10,069 bases of DNA, taken from assembly GCA_934149005.1 (NCBI GenBank), contig CAKPDN010000023.1:1-10069 (forward strand), written 5' to 3'. How positions within the stretch are numbered: the first letter of the stretch is position 1; the number at the start of each line of letters is the position of its first letter. Positions 1 through 6,359 of the stretch are shown here, piece after piece. The translations under genes were made by a program, and so were the position numbers. The notes beneath the pieces were generated by a model. That model ran no database searches, was not told the origin of the DNA, and worked only from the letters and a program-made list of their open reading frames with translations. The stretch comes from an uncultured Clostridia bacterium (lineage in GTDB: Bacteria > Bacillota > Clostridia > TANB77 > CAG-508).

Positions 1-150
1 GACATAATGTTGGTATTTAGTAGTATGGATATAAGTTCTAATGCACTTAAAGATATGATGATAGTTGGAATAATTGTATATGCCGTTTATAATGTTATAA
101 TTTATTTTGCGGGTAATAAGTTATTAAATAAAGGTGTAAATGTAGATTAA
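1..150 (+). CDS. C-terminal end of probable ABC-2 type transporter permease (partial)
   Basis: An open frame enters from the left edge and stops at TAA 148-150, giving 49 visible residues. They hold one hydrophobic stretch (MIVGIIVYAVYNVIIYF, about residues 20-36) followed by a short polar tail ending NKLLNKGVNVD. A final membrane helix followed by a tail of the form KxLFxKGVNVD is typical of ABC-2 permeases in clostridia, which export drugs, peptides or lipids with a separate ATPase. The call rests on the tail alone, so another polytopic membrane protein is possible. A transporter upstream of LiaF-like and DUF4097 genes fits an envelope-stress or antibiotic-response locus. Confidence 0.6.
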   Translation, partial: DIMLVFSSMDISSNALKDMMIVGIIVYAVYNVIIYFAGNKLLNKGVNVD

Positions 151-245
151 AAATATTAAAAAATAAAATTTAATAGGAGTAATGTCAGTTTTTTTATTTT
201 ATGTAATAAAATTAGCAGTAACAAATGCTATAAAGGAATACAATA

Positions 246-497
246 ATGAGAAAAAATGATAATATAAACTTAACATTAGATAATATTGATGATGAACATA
301 TCTACTGTGCAATAGGAGATAAAAAACATCAAGCAGGTGTTGATAGTAAAAAAGAATGGATAAAAAGTAAATTAAAAGATGGTCATATTTTTAGAAAATT
401 AAATGCAAGAGGAAAAATAAGAGAAAATATTACTAGAAGAAAATCCAAACAACAAATGTGTGTTACCAAAAAAAGAAAAAAGGGAGGAAAAGAAATA
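246..497 (+). pseudogene. 5' remnant of a YoaP-like GNAT acetyltransferase
   Basis: The ATG at 246 has a weak AAAGGA at 234-239. The first ~56 residues (IDDEHIYCAIGDKK ... SKKEWIKSKLKDG ... RKLNARGKI) resemble the N-terminus of YoaP-like GNAT acetyltransferases, in which a DKxHICCAIxDKK start leads to a KLDVRGKVFIEYIP segment. After GKI, at about 413, the similarity stops and the frame runs through a lysine- and arginine-rich stretch (RENITRRKSKQQ, then KKRKKGGKEI) without a stop into the LiaF-like gene. Another frame from about 421 reads EKILLEENPNNKC and then stops, which may be the frameshifted continuation. The catalytic acetyl-CoA-binding part is absent, so this piece should be inactive. 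A natural 311-residue fusion is the alternative, but the internal ribosome binding site at 481 argues against it. Confidence 0.7.
481..487 (+). promoter_or_regulatory. Ribosome binding site that sets the LiaF-like start
   Basis: AGGGAGG lies 10 nt before the ATG at 498. It is much stronger than the site before the ATG at 246, and the protein from 498 begins like other LiaF-type proteins (MKKFGNILWGI). This decides for a start at 498 over 246. Confidence 0.85.
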
Positions 498-1181
498 ATG
501 AAAAAATTTGGAAATATATTATGGGGAATAGTTTTAATAATTATAGGATTAATAATTGGAGGAAATGCACTTGGAATAGTAAATATCAACATATTTTTTG
601 ATGGATGGTGGACATTGTTCATTATTATACCATGTTTTATAGGACTATTTAAAGATGATGAAAAAACAGGAAATTTAATAGGATTATTAATTGGAACAGC
701 ACTACTTTTAGGATGCCAAAATATCTTGGATTTTGATTTAATATGGAAATTAGCATTTCCTACAATATTAGTAATAATTGGTTTATCAATCATTTTTAAA
801 GATGCAGTTGGTGGAAAAGTAAGTAGTGAAATAAAAAAATTAAATGAAAAGAGAAATGGAGAAAATACATATTGTGCCACATTTTCAGGACAAGATGTAA
901 AGTTTGATGGCGAAAAATTTACAGGAGCAGACTTAACAGCTGTATTTGGTGGAGTTAAATGTGATTTAAGAAATGCAATTATAGAATCAGATGTTGTTAT
1001 TAATGCAAGTAGTACATTTGGAGGAATTGAAATTTATGTACCTTCAAATGTGAAAATAAAAATTAAGTCAATGCCTATTTTCGGAGGAGTTGAAAATAAA
1101 GCAAATACTAAAGTAGATGAAAATAGCCATACAATTTATATAAATAGTACAGCGGTATTTGGAGGTGTTGAAATAAAATGA
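498..1181 (+). CDS. LiaF-like cell-envelope stress membrane protein
   Basis: The protein has 227 residues. The N-terminal half holds four hydrophobic segments (about residues 5-27, 36-51, 59-73 and 82-100) and matches the LiaI/LiaF-type transmembrane region (DUF5668-like). The C-terminal half is a soluble beta-rich domain with recurring FGG motifs at residues 150-152, 174-176, 195-197 and 221-223, as in LiaF and the cell-wall-active antibiotics response family (DUF2154). In Bacillus, LiaF restrains the LiaS/LiaR response to cell-wall antibiotics. No histidine kinase or response regulator lies within the window, so that exact role is not shown here. The stop TGA overlaps the start of the next gene (ATGA, 1178-1181), so the two are translationally coupled. 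An in-frame extension to 246 exists but is explained by an acetyltransferase remnant. Confidence 0.88.
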   Translation: MKKFGNILWGIVLIIIGLIIGGNALGIVNINIFFDGWWTLFIIIPCFIGLFKDDEKTGNLIGLLIGTALLLGCQNILDFDLIWKLAFPTILVIIGLSIIFKDAVGGKVSSEIKKLNEKRNGENTYCATFSGQDVKFDGEKFTGADLTAVFGGVKCDLRNAIIESDVVINASSTFGGIEIYVPSNVKIKIKSMPIFGGVENKANTKVDENSHTIYINSTAVFGGVEIK

Positions 1182-2008
1182 CAACAGCACAAAAAGTAAT
1201 AAAATATTTAGCAACAGCTTTTGCTGTATTTCTAATTATTACAATAATTTCAGCAATATTAAGTGGAGTTTATGCTTTATTAAGTGCACTAGGATTAATT
1301 CATACAAATAAGGATATTGTAACAGAAAATTTAAAAGTAATATCAAGGGAAGTAAAGGAAGTAACAACTTTAAAAATAGATTTAGCATATACAAATTTAG
1401 ATATAAAAACAGGAGATGATTTTAAAGTTGAAACCAATAATTCAAAAATAACTTTTGAAGAGAATAATGGTAGTGTCAAAATAAAAGAAGAAAATCGAAA
1501 CTGGCTAAACAATAATAACATGTCAAGTAATTTGATAATTTATATTCCAGAAGATATGATAGCTATAGATGAAACAAAAATACAAACAGGAGCTGGAAAA
1601 ATAAACATAGAAAAATTAAACACACAAAGTTTATATCTTGAATTGGGTGCAGGAGATGTATATATAGAAAATGTCATAACAACTGGAGAAACGAAAATAG
1701 ATGGTGGAGTCGGAAAAACTGAATTAAAATATTGTGAAATAAACAACTTAAAAGCAAATCTAGGTATGGGAGAATTTACTTTTAGTGGTAAACTAACAGG
1801 AAAAAGCGAAATAGATTCAGGTGTTGGAACTATTAATATAGATTTAATTGATAATAAAAACAACTATAAAATTGATGTAAGTAAAGGATTAGGCAATGTT
1901 ACACTTGATGGACAAAAACTTGAAGAGGATAGAGTTTATGGAATTGGCAAAAATTATTTGGACATTGATGGTGGAATAGGAGAAATAAAAATAGATTTTG
2001 AAAATTAA
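1178..2008 (+). CDS. DUF4097-family membrane-anchored beta-repeat protein
   Basis: The protein has 276 residues. A hydrophobic segment at about residues 10-40 (LATAFAVFLIITIISAIL...) anchors it, and the rest is a run of short beta repeats of about 20 residues. Each repeat carries a glycine turn followed by alternating hydrophobics: TGAGKINIEKL, LGAGDVYIENV, GGVGKTELKYC, LGMGEFTFSGKL, SGVGTINIDLI, KGLGNVTLDG, GGIGEIKIDF. This is the pattern of DUF4097/LiaG-like proteins, which fold as a beta-solenoid and sit next to LiaF-like or envelope-stress genes. A GGAGG at 1161-1165 inside the preceding gene serves its start. The biochemical function of the family is not settled; a surface or periplasm-like sensing role is inference. 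Confidence 0.85.
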   Translation: MTTAQKVIKYLATAFAVFLIITIISAILSGVYALLSALGLIHTNKDIVTENLKVISREVKEVTTLKIDLAYTNLDIKTGDDFKVETNNSKITFEENNGSVKIKEENRNWLNNNNMSSNLIIYIPEDMIAIDETKIQTGAGKINIEKLNTQSLYLELGAGDVYIENVITTGETKIDGGVGKTELKYCEINNLKANLGMGEFTFSGKLTGKSEIDSGVGTINIDLIDNKNNYKIDVSKGLGNVTLDGQKLEEDRVYGIGKNYLDIDGGIGEIKIDFEN

Positions 2009-2043
2009 AAATAAAGAAAGACTAACTATTAATTGTTAATAGG

Positions 2044-2072
2044 ATATTTAAAAAATTTTTAAATATTTTTTA
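2044..2072 (+). terminator. Weak AT-only intrinsic terminator after the LiaF/DUF4097 pair
   Basis: An 11-bp A/T-only inverted repeat (2044-2054 with 2056-2066) is followed by a T run, 36 nt after the stop at 2008. It has no G-C pair, so efficiency is doubtful. A second hairpin (2099-2107 with 2117-2125, CAGTTTTAA/TTAAAACTG) follows. Confidence 0.45.
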
Positions 2073-2098
2073 TAAATAAAAATTTCCATGATTAATAA

Positions 2099-2125
2099 CA
2101 GTTTTAATATGAATTTTTAAAACTG
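2099..2125. repeat. 9-bp hairpin after the rightward operon
   Basis: CAGTTTTAA at 2099-2107 pairs perfectly with TTAAAACTG at 2117-2125, with a 9-nt loop. No good T tract follows on either strand. It may back up the weak terminator at 2044 or protect the 3' end of either convergent transcript. Confidence 0.35.
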
Positions 2126-2195
2126 GATAATATTGGAAAGAGGTAGAGGTAGATACGGAAAAGTGTAAAAAAAGGAATATATAACATTGCACAAA

Positions 2196-2260
2196 ATCAA
2201 AGTTTTGTGCAAAAATAGATAGGAGTAAAATATAAAACCATACATATATGGTCCTACCCA
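2196..2260 (-). ncRNA. Module A copy 1: repeated structured element
   Basis: This is a 65-nt element also found at 8300-8363 and 9495-9559 in the same orientation. On the plus strand all copies begin ATCAAAGTTTTGTGC, contain AGATAGGAG and AAAATA, and end TCCTACCCA. Read on the minus strand it folds as GGGUAGGA/UCCUAUCU (8 bp including G-U pairs) around a hairpin ACCAUA-UAUG-UAUGGU and an A/U-rich internal strand. In this copy the conserved GCACAAAA is also one arm of a perfect 10-bp hairpin with flanking sequence (2187-2196 with 2203-2212). I do not recognise the class. It lies between convergent operons, after all leftward genes. Confidence 0.6.
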
Positions 2261-2295
2261 CAAAATCTTACAATTCCTTGCTATTACTAGTATTT

Positions 2296-2324
2296 AAGCT
2301 GTGTATTCTAAACAACAAACTATA
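2296..2324 (-). repeat. Module B copy 1 (divergent, partial)
   Basis: The 3' part on the plus strand, CAACAAACTATA, is identical to the B copy at 9821-9874, and the preceding GCTGTGTATTC resembles its GCCGTATTTC. On the minus strand GUUG can pair with CAGC. It lies 35 nt before module A copy 1 in the minus direction, the same B-then-A order as the other two loci. Confidence 0.45.
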
Positions 2325-2506
2325 TTACTTCCTTATAAAACTCTCTTAAATTTGATTCTGAAGCCTCATTATTTTTAATTATTCTTGGTTGGATTTTTTT
2401 TCATTATTGTAACCACATATTTTAAAAAAATTTATATAACTTTAGATTATTTTTATAAAAATTTCACAAATCCTCATATTTCAATATTTTGCTCAATTAT
2501 TCAAAC

Positions 2507-2682
2507 AACAAGTTATATGTCTGAAAAATAAAAACGCCTTAAAATCGATTCTCGTGCGTCGCTTTTTTAGCCTTTTTCGAGCATTTTTAATAAATGCCTG
2601 AAAATCAGCATTTTACTAAAATTTATATAATAAACACTGGATTTATAAATTAGCATATCTAATCATAAACATATAACTTGTT
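2507..2682. repeat. Inverted-repeat-bounded 176-bp segment
   Basis: AACAAGTTATATGT at 2507-2520 is the exact reverse complement of ACATATAACTTGTT at 2669-2682. Between them lie repeat D copy 1, a GC-richer patch and the GCATTT/AAATGC hairpin. The size and ends are those of a small non-autonomous element (MITE-like), but no target duplication is evident to me and the arms resemble the CAACAAACTATA motif of module B. Confidence 0.4.
2531..2550 (-). repeat. Repeat D copy 1
   Basis: AAAACGCCTTAAAATCGATT on the plus strand. Related copies are at 2695, 9675 and 9888. The best match extends leftward: an A-rich AAAATAAAAACG lead-in is shared with the copy at 9888. Confidence 0.4.
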
Positions 2683-2694
2683 TAATTAAATATA

Positions 2695-2714
2695 AAAATG
2701 TCTTAAAATTGATT
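2695..2714 (-). repeat. Repeat D copy 2
   Basis: AAAATGTCTTAAAATTGATT, 16 of 20 positions as in the copy at 2531. It lies just outside the right arm of the inverted repeat ending at 2682. Confidence 0.35.
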
Positions 2715-3037
2715 TTGATACGTTCAATATATAAAATTATATTATGAATTAATAGTCTAAATTTATATAATATTTTTATAAGTAATTATAAAATTTTATA
2801 ATAATTTTTATTTACGAACATAATTAACAAATGTTCAATTTTAGAATTATTTATAAAAATTCAAATTTATAAAATTTCAAAATTTAAAGTCTAAAATTTC
2901 TAAAATAATTTTTTCAAAAATTTTTGTTATATAATTTTTTAAACTTTACACAAAATATTTTACTACCTATTTTATCGTAAATAATAATTTAAAAAATTCT
3001 TAAAATTTATAAATTTATGCACATTTTGAAAATAGAG

Positions 3038-3054
3038 CTCTTCCCCCTACTCCA
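3038..3054 (-). repeat. Module C copy 1 (G5-containing 17-mer)
   Basis: CTCTTCCCCCTACTCCA is identical over 17 nt to 9924-9940 and matches 14 of 17 at 4341-4357. The copies at 3038 and 9924 also share TGAAAATA just before it. A C5 or C6 run is rare in this AT-rich DNA. Its minus-strand form is TGGAGTAGGGGGAAGAG. Function unknown. Confidence 0.5.
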
Positions 3055-3110
3055 TCATATATTTTTTAACAATTTTTTGTTATAATTAAATATATTTATC
3101 ATTTATTTTT

Positions 3111-3148
3111 TAATGATAAAACAGAGTTCTAATCATAAAACTCTGTTT
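3111..3148 (-). terminator. Intrinsic terminator of the M29 aminopeptidase gene
   Basis: The minus strand reads a 10-bp stem AAACAGAGTT/AACTCTGTTT (3139-3148 with 3119-3128) with a 10-nt loop, starting a few bases after the stop at 3155. The stem ends in UUU and continues UAUCAUU, so the U tract is short but present. Confidence 0.7.
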
Positions 3149-3154
3149 CAATGT

Positions 3155-4273
3155 TTATTTTAAATTTTCAGCGTTTAATTCTTTGAGCTCTTCTAATATA
3201 AATTTTCCATCTTTCATTACTAGTATATCATCAAAATAAATTTCTCCACCACCAAATTCTTTTCTAAGAATTTTAACTATATCCCAATGAATTGCTGACC
3301 TATTTCCGTTATCACTTTCTTCTAGTGCCATTCCTGGAGTTAAATGAAAACTTCCATTTATTTTTTCATCAAACAATGTATCACACATTGTATTATTAAC
3401 ATATGGGTTTAGTCCAAATGCAAATTCTCCAATATATCTAGCTCCTTCATCTGTATCAAGAATTTCATTTAGTTCTTTAGAGTTTTCCTTAGCTGTTGCT
3501 TTTACTATTTTTCCATTTATAAAATCAAATTTTATATCTTCAAATATAATATCATTATATTTTGTTTTAGTATTATAAGTAATGTAACCATTAACACTAT
3601 TTTTTACTGGACATGTTGCAACTTCACCATCTGGTATATTAAATGTTCCATAATATTTTTCTGCAGGAATTCCATTTATACTAAATGTTAAATCAGTTCC
3701 AGGTGCTACAATATGCACTTTGTCAGTTTTATTCATTAATTCTTTCAAAGGTTCCATTGCAATCTTCATTTTATTATAATCAACATTACAAACATTGTAA
3801 TAAAAGTCTTTAAATTCATTTAGTGTCATATTACTTTTTTTTGCAAAATATTCGTTTGGATATCTTAAAATACACCATTTTGTATGTTTAACTCTTTGTT
3901 CTAAATGTACTAAAGCAGTATAATATTTGTTATATAATTCTAATTTTTCTTGAGATACACCATTTAAAGATTTATCTGATGTTGGTGCACTTATTCCTAT
4001 ATATGCTTGCATTTTTTTCATTATTTCATAATCTTTTTTTCCATATTCAATTATATCTTCCTTAGTTGCATTTATTAAAAAATTCCTTAAATCTTCGTAA
4101 TTTATTATATTTAGATGTGGCTTTGCGTTTATTATTTTAGCTTGTTTTATAATTTCATTTGCAAGTTCTAAGCCATCTTCTCCAATTACCTCTACTAATA
4201 TATTTTCATTTTCATTTAAAGAAATAGAATTATATATAAGATTGTGTGTAAGTTTTTCATTTCTATTATCCAT
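3155..4273 (-). CDS. M29-family metallo-aminopeptidase
   Basis: The protein has 372 residues, slightly shorter than the usual ~400. Family M29 (AmpS/AmpT/PepS type) removes N-terminal residues from peptides in the cytoplasm using a two-metal site. The expected ligands are visible: E217 in NIPDGEVAT, E283 in YIGEFAFGLNP, H310 in GSFHLTPG, and H329 and D331 in SAIHWDIV. The E217-E283 spacing of 66 residues and the HxD pair fit the family. There is no signal peptide. The ATG at 4273 follows a GGAGA about 7 nt upstream. A 138-nt gap with module C copy 2 separates it from the CYTH-like gene, and a terminator follows, so it may form its own unit or be the last gene of a run-through transcript. Confidence 0.93.
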   Translation of the reverse strand: MDNRNEKLTHNLIYNSISLNENENILVEVIGEDGLELANEIIKQAKIINAKPHLNIINYEDLRNFLINATKEDIIEYGKKDYEIMKKMQAYIGISAPTSDKSLNGVSQEKLELYNKYYTALVHLEQRVKHTKWCILRYPNEYFAKKSNMTLNEFKDFYYNVCNVDYNKMKIAMEPLKELMNKTDKVHIVAPGTDLTFSINGIPAEKYYGTFNIPDGEVATCPVKNSVNGYITYNTKTKYNDIIFEDIKFDFINGKIVKATAKENSKELNEILDTDEGARYIGEFAFGLNPYVNNTMCDTLFDEKINGSFHLTPGMALEESDNGNRSAIHWDIVKILRKEFGGGEIYFDDILVMKDGKFILEELKELNAENLK

Positions 4274-4301
4274 TGTTTATTCTCCAATCGTTTAATAAAA
4301 T

Positions 4302-4320
4302 ATTTATATTAAATATAAAT
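4302..4320. promoter_or_regulatory. 19-bp AT palindrome in the aminopeptidase leader
   Basis: ATTTATATT, one A, then AATATAAAT forms a perfect 9-bp dyad 29 nt upstream of the start at 4273. It could be an operator, but an A/T-only palindrome in DNA of this composition is weak evidence. Confidence 0.25.
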
Positions 4321-4340
4321 CTACAACATTAAAAATATGG

Positions 4341-4357
4341 CTATCCCCCCTATTCCA
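4341..4357 (-). repeat. Module C copy 2 (G6) in the aminopeptidase leader
   Basis: CTATCCCCCCTATTCCA matches the copies at 3038 and 9924 at 14 of 17 positions. It lies in the 138-nt gap upstream of the M29 gene. Its core TATCCCCCCTAT is a mirror repeat. This copy is not near module A or B, so C may be a separate element. Confidence 0.4.
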
Positions 4358-4411
4358 TTATGTTCTTGAATTTTAAAATACAATAAATATCAATTGTTAA
4401 TTTATTTTTAT

Positions 4412-4888
4412 TTAACATTTCAATTTTTTTATTTTATTTTCTAATACTTTATAAACTTTATCAACTTCTTTTTTATTTCCTTCGATTCCAACAACTTTCA
4501 TTTCCGGTTTTAAATATTCATCTATTTCAAAGGTAACCTTATCTTTATTGTATACATATCTTACTCTGTCTAATTCTTTATAAAAATCAAATTTTAACAT
4601 TGATAAAACAGCATTTACAAAATCCATATTTTCTGTTACATCTATTTTTCCAGATTCTCTGGAAATTTTAAGTATATCACTTGATTCATTTTCATCTTTA
4701 AAATCTAAAAATACTCTTTTAGATGTATCTTCTTTTATTGTTGTTACTCTCGCAAGAATTTTATTATTTCTATATAAAACCCTTTTTTGAGTAGTTTTAT
4801 TTATTAAAACATAATCATTTTCTTTACAATAATTTATAAAAAAATTAATATCTTTCACTTTTGTACTGTACTCATATTCTTTTTCCAT
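4412..4888 (-). CDS. CYTH-domain protein (triphosphate tunnel fold)
   Basis: The protein has 158 residues. CYTH proteins bind triphosphate substrates in a beta-tunnel and include class IV adenylate cyclases, thiamine triphosphatase and inorganic triphosphatases. The N-terminal EKEYEYSTKV corresponds to the ExExK motif with its lysine displaced. Further charged strands follow: KRVLYRNNKILARVTTIK, KRVFLDFKDE, and the C-terminal KELDRVRYVYNKDKVTFEIDEY followed by KVVGIEGNKKEVDKVYKVL, matching the family's R-x-R-Y, D-x-x-x-x-D and E-I-E-G-type positions. A strong AAAGGAG at 4898-4904 precedes the ATG. It has its own promoter, separated by a terminator hairpin from the upstream operon. The substrate cannot be assigned; the motif drift could mean altered activity. 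Confidence 0.75.
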   Translation of the reverse strand: MEKEYEYSTKVKDINFFINYCKENDYVLINKTTQKRVLYRNNKILARVTTIKEDTSKRVFLDFKDENESSDILKISRESGKIDVTENMDFVNAVLSMLKFDFYKELDRVRYVYNKDKVTFEIDEYLKPEMKVVGIEGNKKEVDKVYKVLENKIKKLKC

Positions 4889-4912
4889 TTTATATCTCTC
4901 CTTTGTTATTTT

Positions 4913-4942
4913 ATTTTATCATTACATTTAAAAAATAGTCAA
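4913..4942 (-). promoter_or_regulatory. Promoter of the CYTH-like gene
   Basis: On the minus strand TTGACT (4937-4942) and TAAAAT (4913-4918) are separated by 18 nt. The predicted start, near 4906, lies almost at the ribosome binding site at 4898-4904, implying a very short leader. Confidence 0.6.
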
Positions 4943-4943
4943 G

Positions 4944-4977
4944 TAAAAGATCCAATAATAAATTTATTATTGGATCT
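4944..4977 (-). terminator. Intrinsic terminator of the kinase-GT-transglutaminase operon
   Basis: A perfect 30-bp palindrome (4948-4977, arms AGATCCAATAATAAA) begins 14 nt after the stop at 4991 and is followed by UUU and then ACUU on the minus strand. It is the strongest inverted repeat in the window. Being palindromic, it might act weakly for the other strand too. Confidence 0.75.
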
Positions 4978-4990
4978 ATAAAGGTATTGA

Positions 4991-6322
4991 TTAAAAAATC
5001 AACTTTGGATTTGGATACATAAATCTAGTCATAAGTTGGCTTTCCGGAAAAATACTTTGAAAATTACAACATGCCTCACAAGAATTGTCAGATGAGTGAA
5101 CCATATTCATTCCAAGACAAGTCCATTTTATTTTCTTGCCATTAAACCATTTAACTTTTTTTCCTTCATATAATGATGCATATTCTTTTCGAATTTCTTT
5201 CTTTCTATTCAAAAGAATATCAGCTGGTTCATTTACAAGAAAAATATTGCATATGCCATTCATTTCATCACAATACTTATAGCCATCAGGGTGAAAAAAT
5301 TTCATAAGCGAAATTCCATATTCGGATATATCTCCCATATTGGAAAAATAATTATTGCTCATCTTTTTTTCACCTTGCATTATTTTTGCAAATTCTTCAT
5401 CTTTATTAATATAAAATGAAGATGGTTTAATCATAACGGTGTTAAGCTTCCATGAATAAAAAAGTCTAGGTGTCAAATTTGAGATATTTATAATTTTTCC
5501 ATTAATAAAAATTTTTTTCTCGCTAGCATATTCTAAATCTATTTTTACTCTATGAATTTCTTGTATTAAGCTTAACTGCCGTTTTACAGAAACATTAGTT
5601 TTTTGCAATTCTATAAGTTGAGATGTTAAATATTCAAGTTCATGTTCCAGCATAGGCTTGTTTATGGTTTTTATTTTTTCTATATTTATACACTGCTTTA
5701 AATTACCAGTCATCAAACATAGCATTTCATAATAACCACTAAATAAATTATACTTGTCCATCATTTCATATGCCATTTCATATGCTCTTGAAACTGAATC
5801 TTGTTGTAAAAACTTTGCTTGGAAAATACTTTGACGTATTTTTTTCAAGTATTTTTCTTTTTTATCTTCAATAGGTACACATATTTTATACCATTTGTTT
5901 GAGTATGATTCAACTTGTCCACATTTATAACCTACCATAGGAGAAGGATCTAATTGAAACCAATTGTCATTGTAATCACTTACTAGTAAAATAAAATGAT
6001 TGCTTGGCATATTTATAGTTTCATATCTTTTCCCCTCTACAAAGCAAACAGTATGATGTGTTCCAAGATTATTTTGAATAAGATAATCTTTAAGAATACA
6101 ACAAGCTGTATAAGAATCACCATTTAAATCAATCATTTCAATTTGTGGATTTGGAATTTTGCAATATAACATACTCTGTCTGACCAAATCTACAGCAACT
6201 TTAAGTTTTTGTTCAAATGTTAATTCATTATACGGAATACTAAATGTATTTTCTCCAAATGTGTTCCTATTTCCTGAAATAGGAGTCAATTCTTTAATGT
6301 ACCGTGGCAAAATATTAAACAT
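4991..6322 (-). CDS. Transglutaminase-like Cys-His-Asp protein, 443 aa, function unknown
   Basis: The ATG at 6322 follows AAAGGAGGT about 7 nt upstream. Residues ~60-135 look like a transglutaminase/peptidase-like core: a cysteine after a GD turn (GDSYTACCILKDYL, C74 or C75), then NHFILLV (H109) and WFQLDPSP (D125), in the order and spacing of the Cys-His-Asp triad. Such folds cleave or form amide bonds. Residues ~150-260 are helical and ~260-443 unassigned, ending with a cysteine cluster SCEACCNF (C415, C418, C419). It is the third gene of an operon, 37 nt after the glycosyltransferase. Its base composition is less AT-rich than its neighbours: 20 and 18 G+C in the 60-base lines at 5041 and 5101, against 10 and 10 at 6661 and 7621. 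This suggests a different origin. The enzyme class is inference. Confidence 0.6.
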   Translation of the reverse strand: MFNILPRYIKELTPISGNRNTFGENTFSIPYNELTFEQKLKVAVDLVRQSMLYCKIPNPQIEMIDLNGDSYTACCILKDYLIQNNLGTHHTVCFVEGKRYETINMPSNHFILLVSDYNDNWFQLDPSPMVGYKCGQVESYSNKWYKICVPIEDKKEKYLKKIRQSIFQAKFLQQDSVSRAYEMAYEMMDKYNLFSGYYEMLCLMTGNLKQCINIEKIKTINKPMLEHELEYLTSQLIELQKTNVSVKRQLSLIQEIHRVKIDLEYASEKKIFINGKIINISNLTPRLFYSWKLNTVMIKPSSFYINKDEEFAKIMQGEKKMSNNYFSNMGDISEYGISLMKFFHPDGYKYCDEMNGICNIFLVNEPADILLNRKKEIRKEYASLYEGKKVKWFNGKKIKWTCLGMNMVHSSDNSCEACCNFQSIFPESQLMTRFMYPNPKLIF

Positions 6323-6359
6323 TTTTTTACCTCCTTTACCTTTATAAATATATATTAAA

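Larger units (their letters stand above)
2325..3110. other. Long AT-rich noncoding spacer with degenerate repeats
   Basis: I see no credible gene on either strand: frames are short, lack ribosome binding sites and are broken by many stops. The stretch contains a 14-bp inverted repeat (2507-2520 with 2669-2682), two copies of repeat D, a short GC-richer patch at 2545-2561, a small hairpin at 2581-2597 (GCATTT/AAATGC) and module C at 3038. From about 2715 to 3030 it is almost pure A/T with simple runs. It looks like layered remnants of repeat elements. Confidence 0.55.

Noticed and set aside
182..259. 25-codon plus-strand frame MSVFLFYVIKLAVTNAIKEY...
   Set aside because: AGGAG is only two or three bases from the ATG, the frame overlaps the acetyltransferase remnant start, and no family is recognisable.
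383..880. A 165-codon minus-strand frame
   Set aside because: It is antisense to the acetyltransferase remnant and LiaF-like gene, with a lysine/phenylalanine-rich composition typical of reverse-strand AT-rich frames.
1300..1863. Two minus-strand frames inside the DUF4097 gene
   Set aside because: They oppose a well-supported repeat protein, lack ribosome binding sites and show no family features.
2129..2165. Purine-rich GAGGTAGAGGTAGATACGG patch as a gene start or RNA
   Set aside because: The GAGGTA doublet is short, no frame of useful length follows and no pairing partner is evident nearby.
2070..2261. 63-codon minus-strand frame starting inside module A copy 1
   Set aside because: It begins in the conserved noncoding element and crosses hairpins; the translation is hydrophobic low-complexity sequence and no ribosome binding site precedes it.
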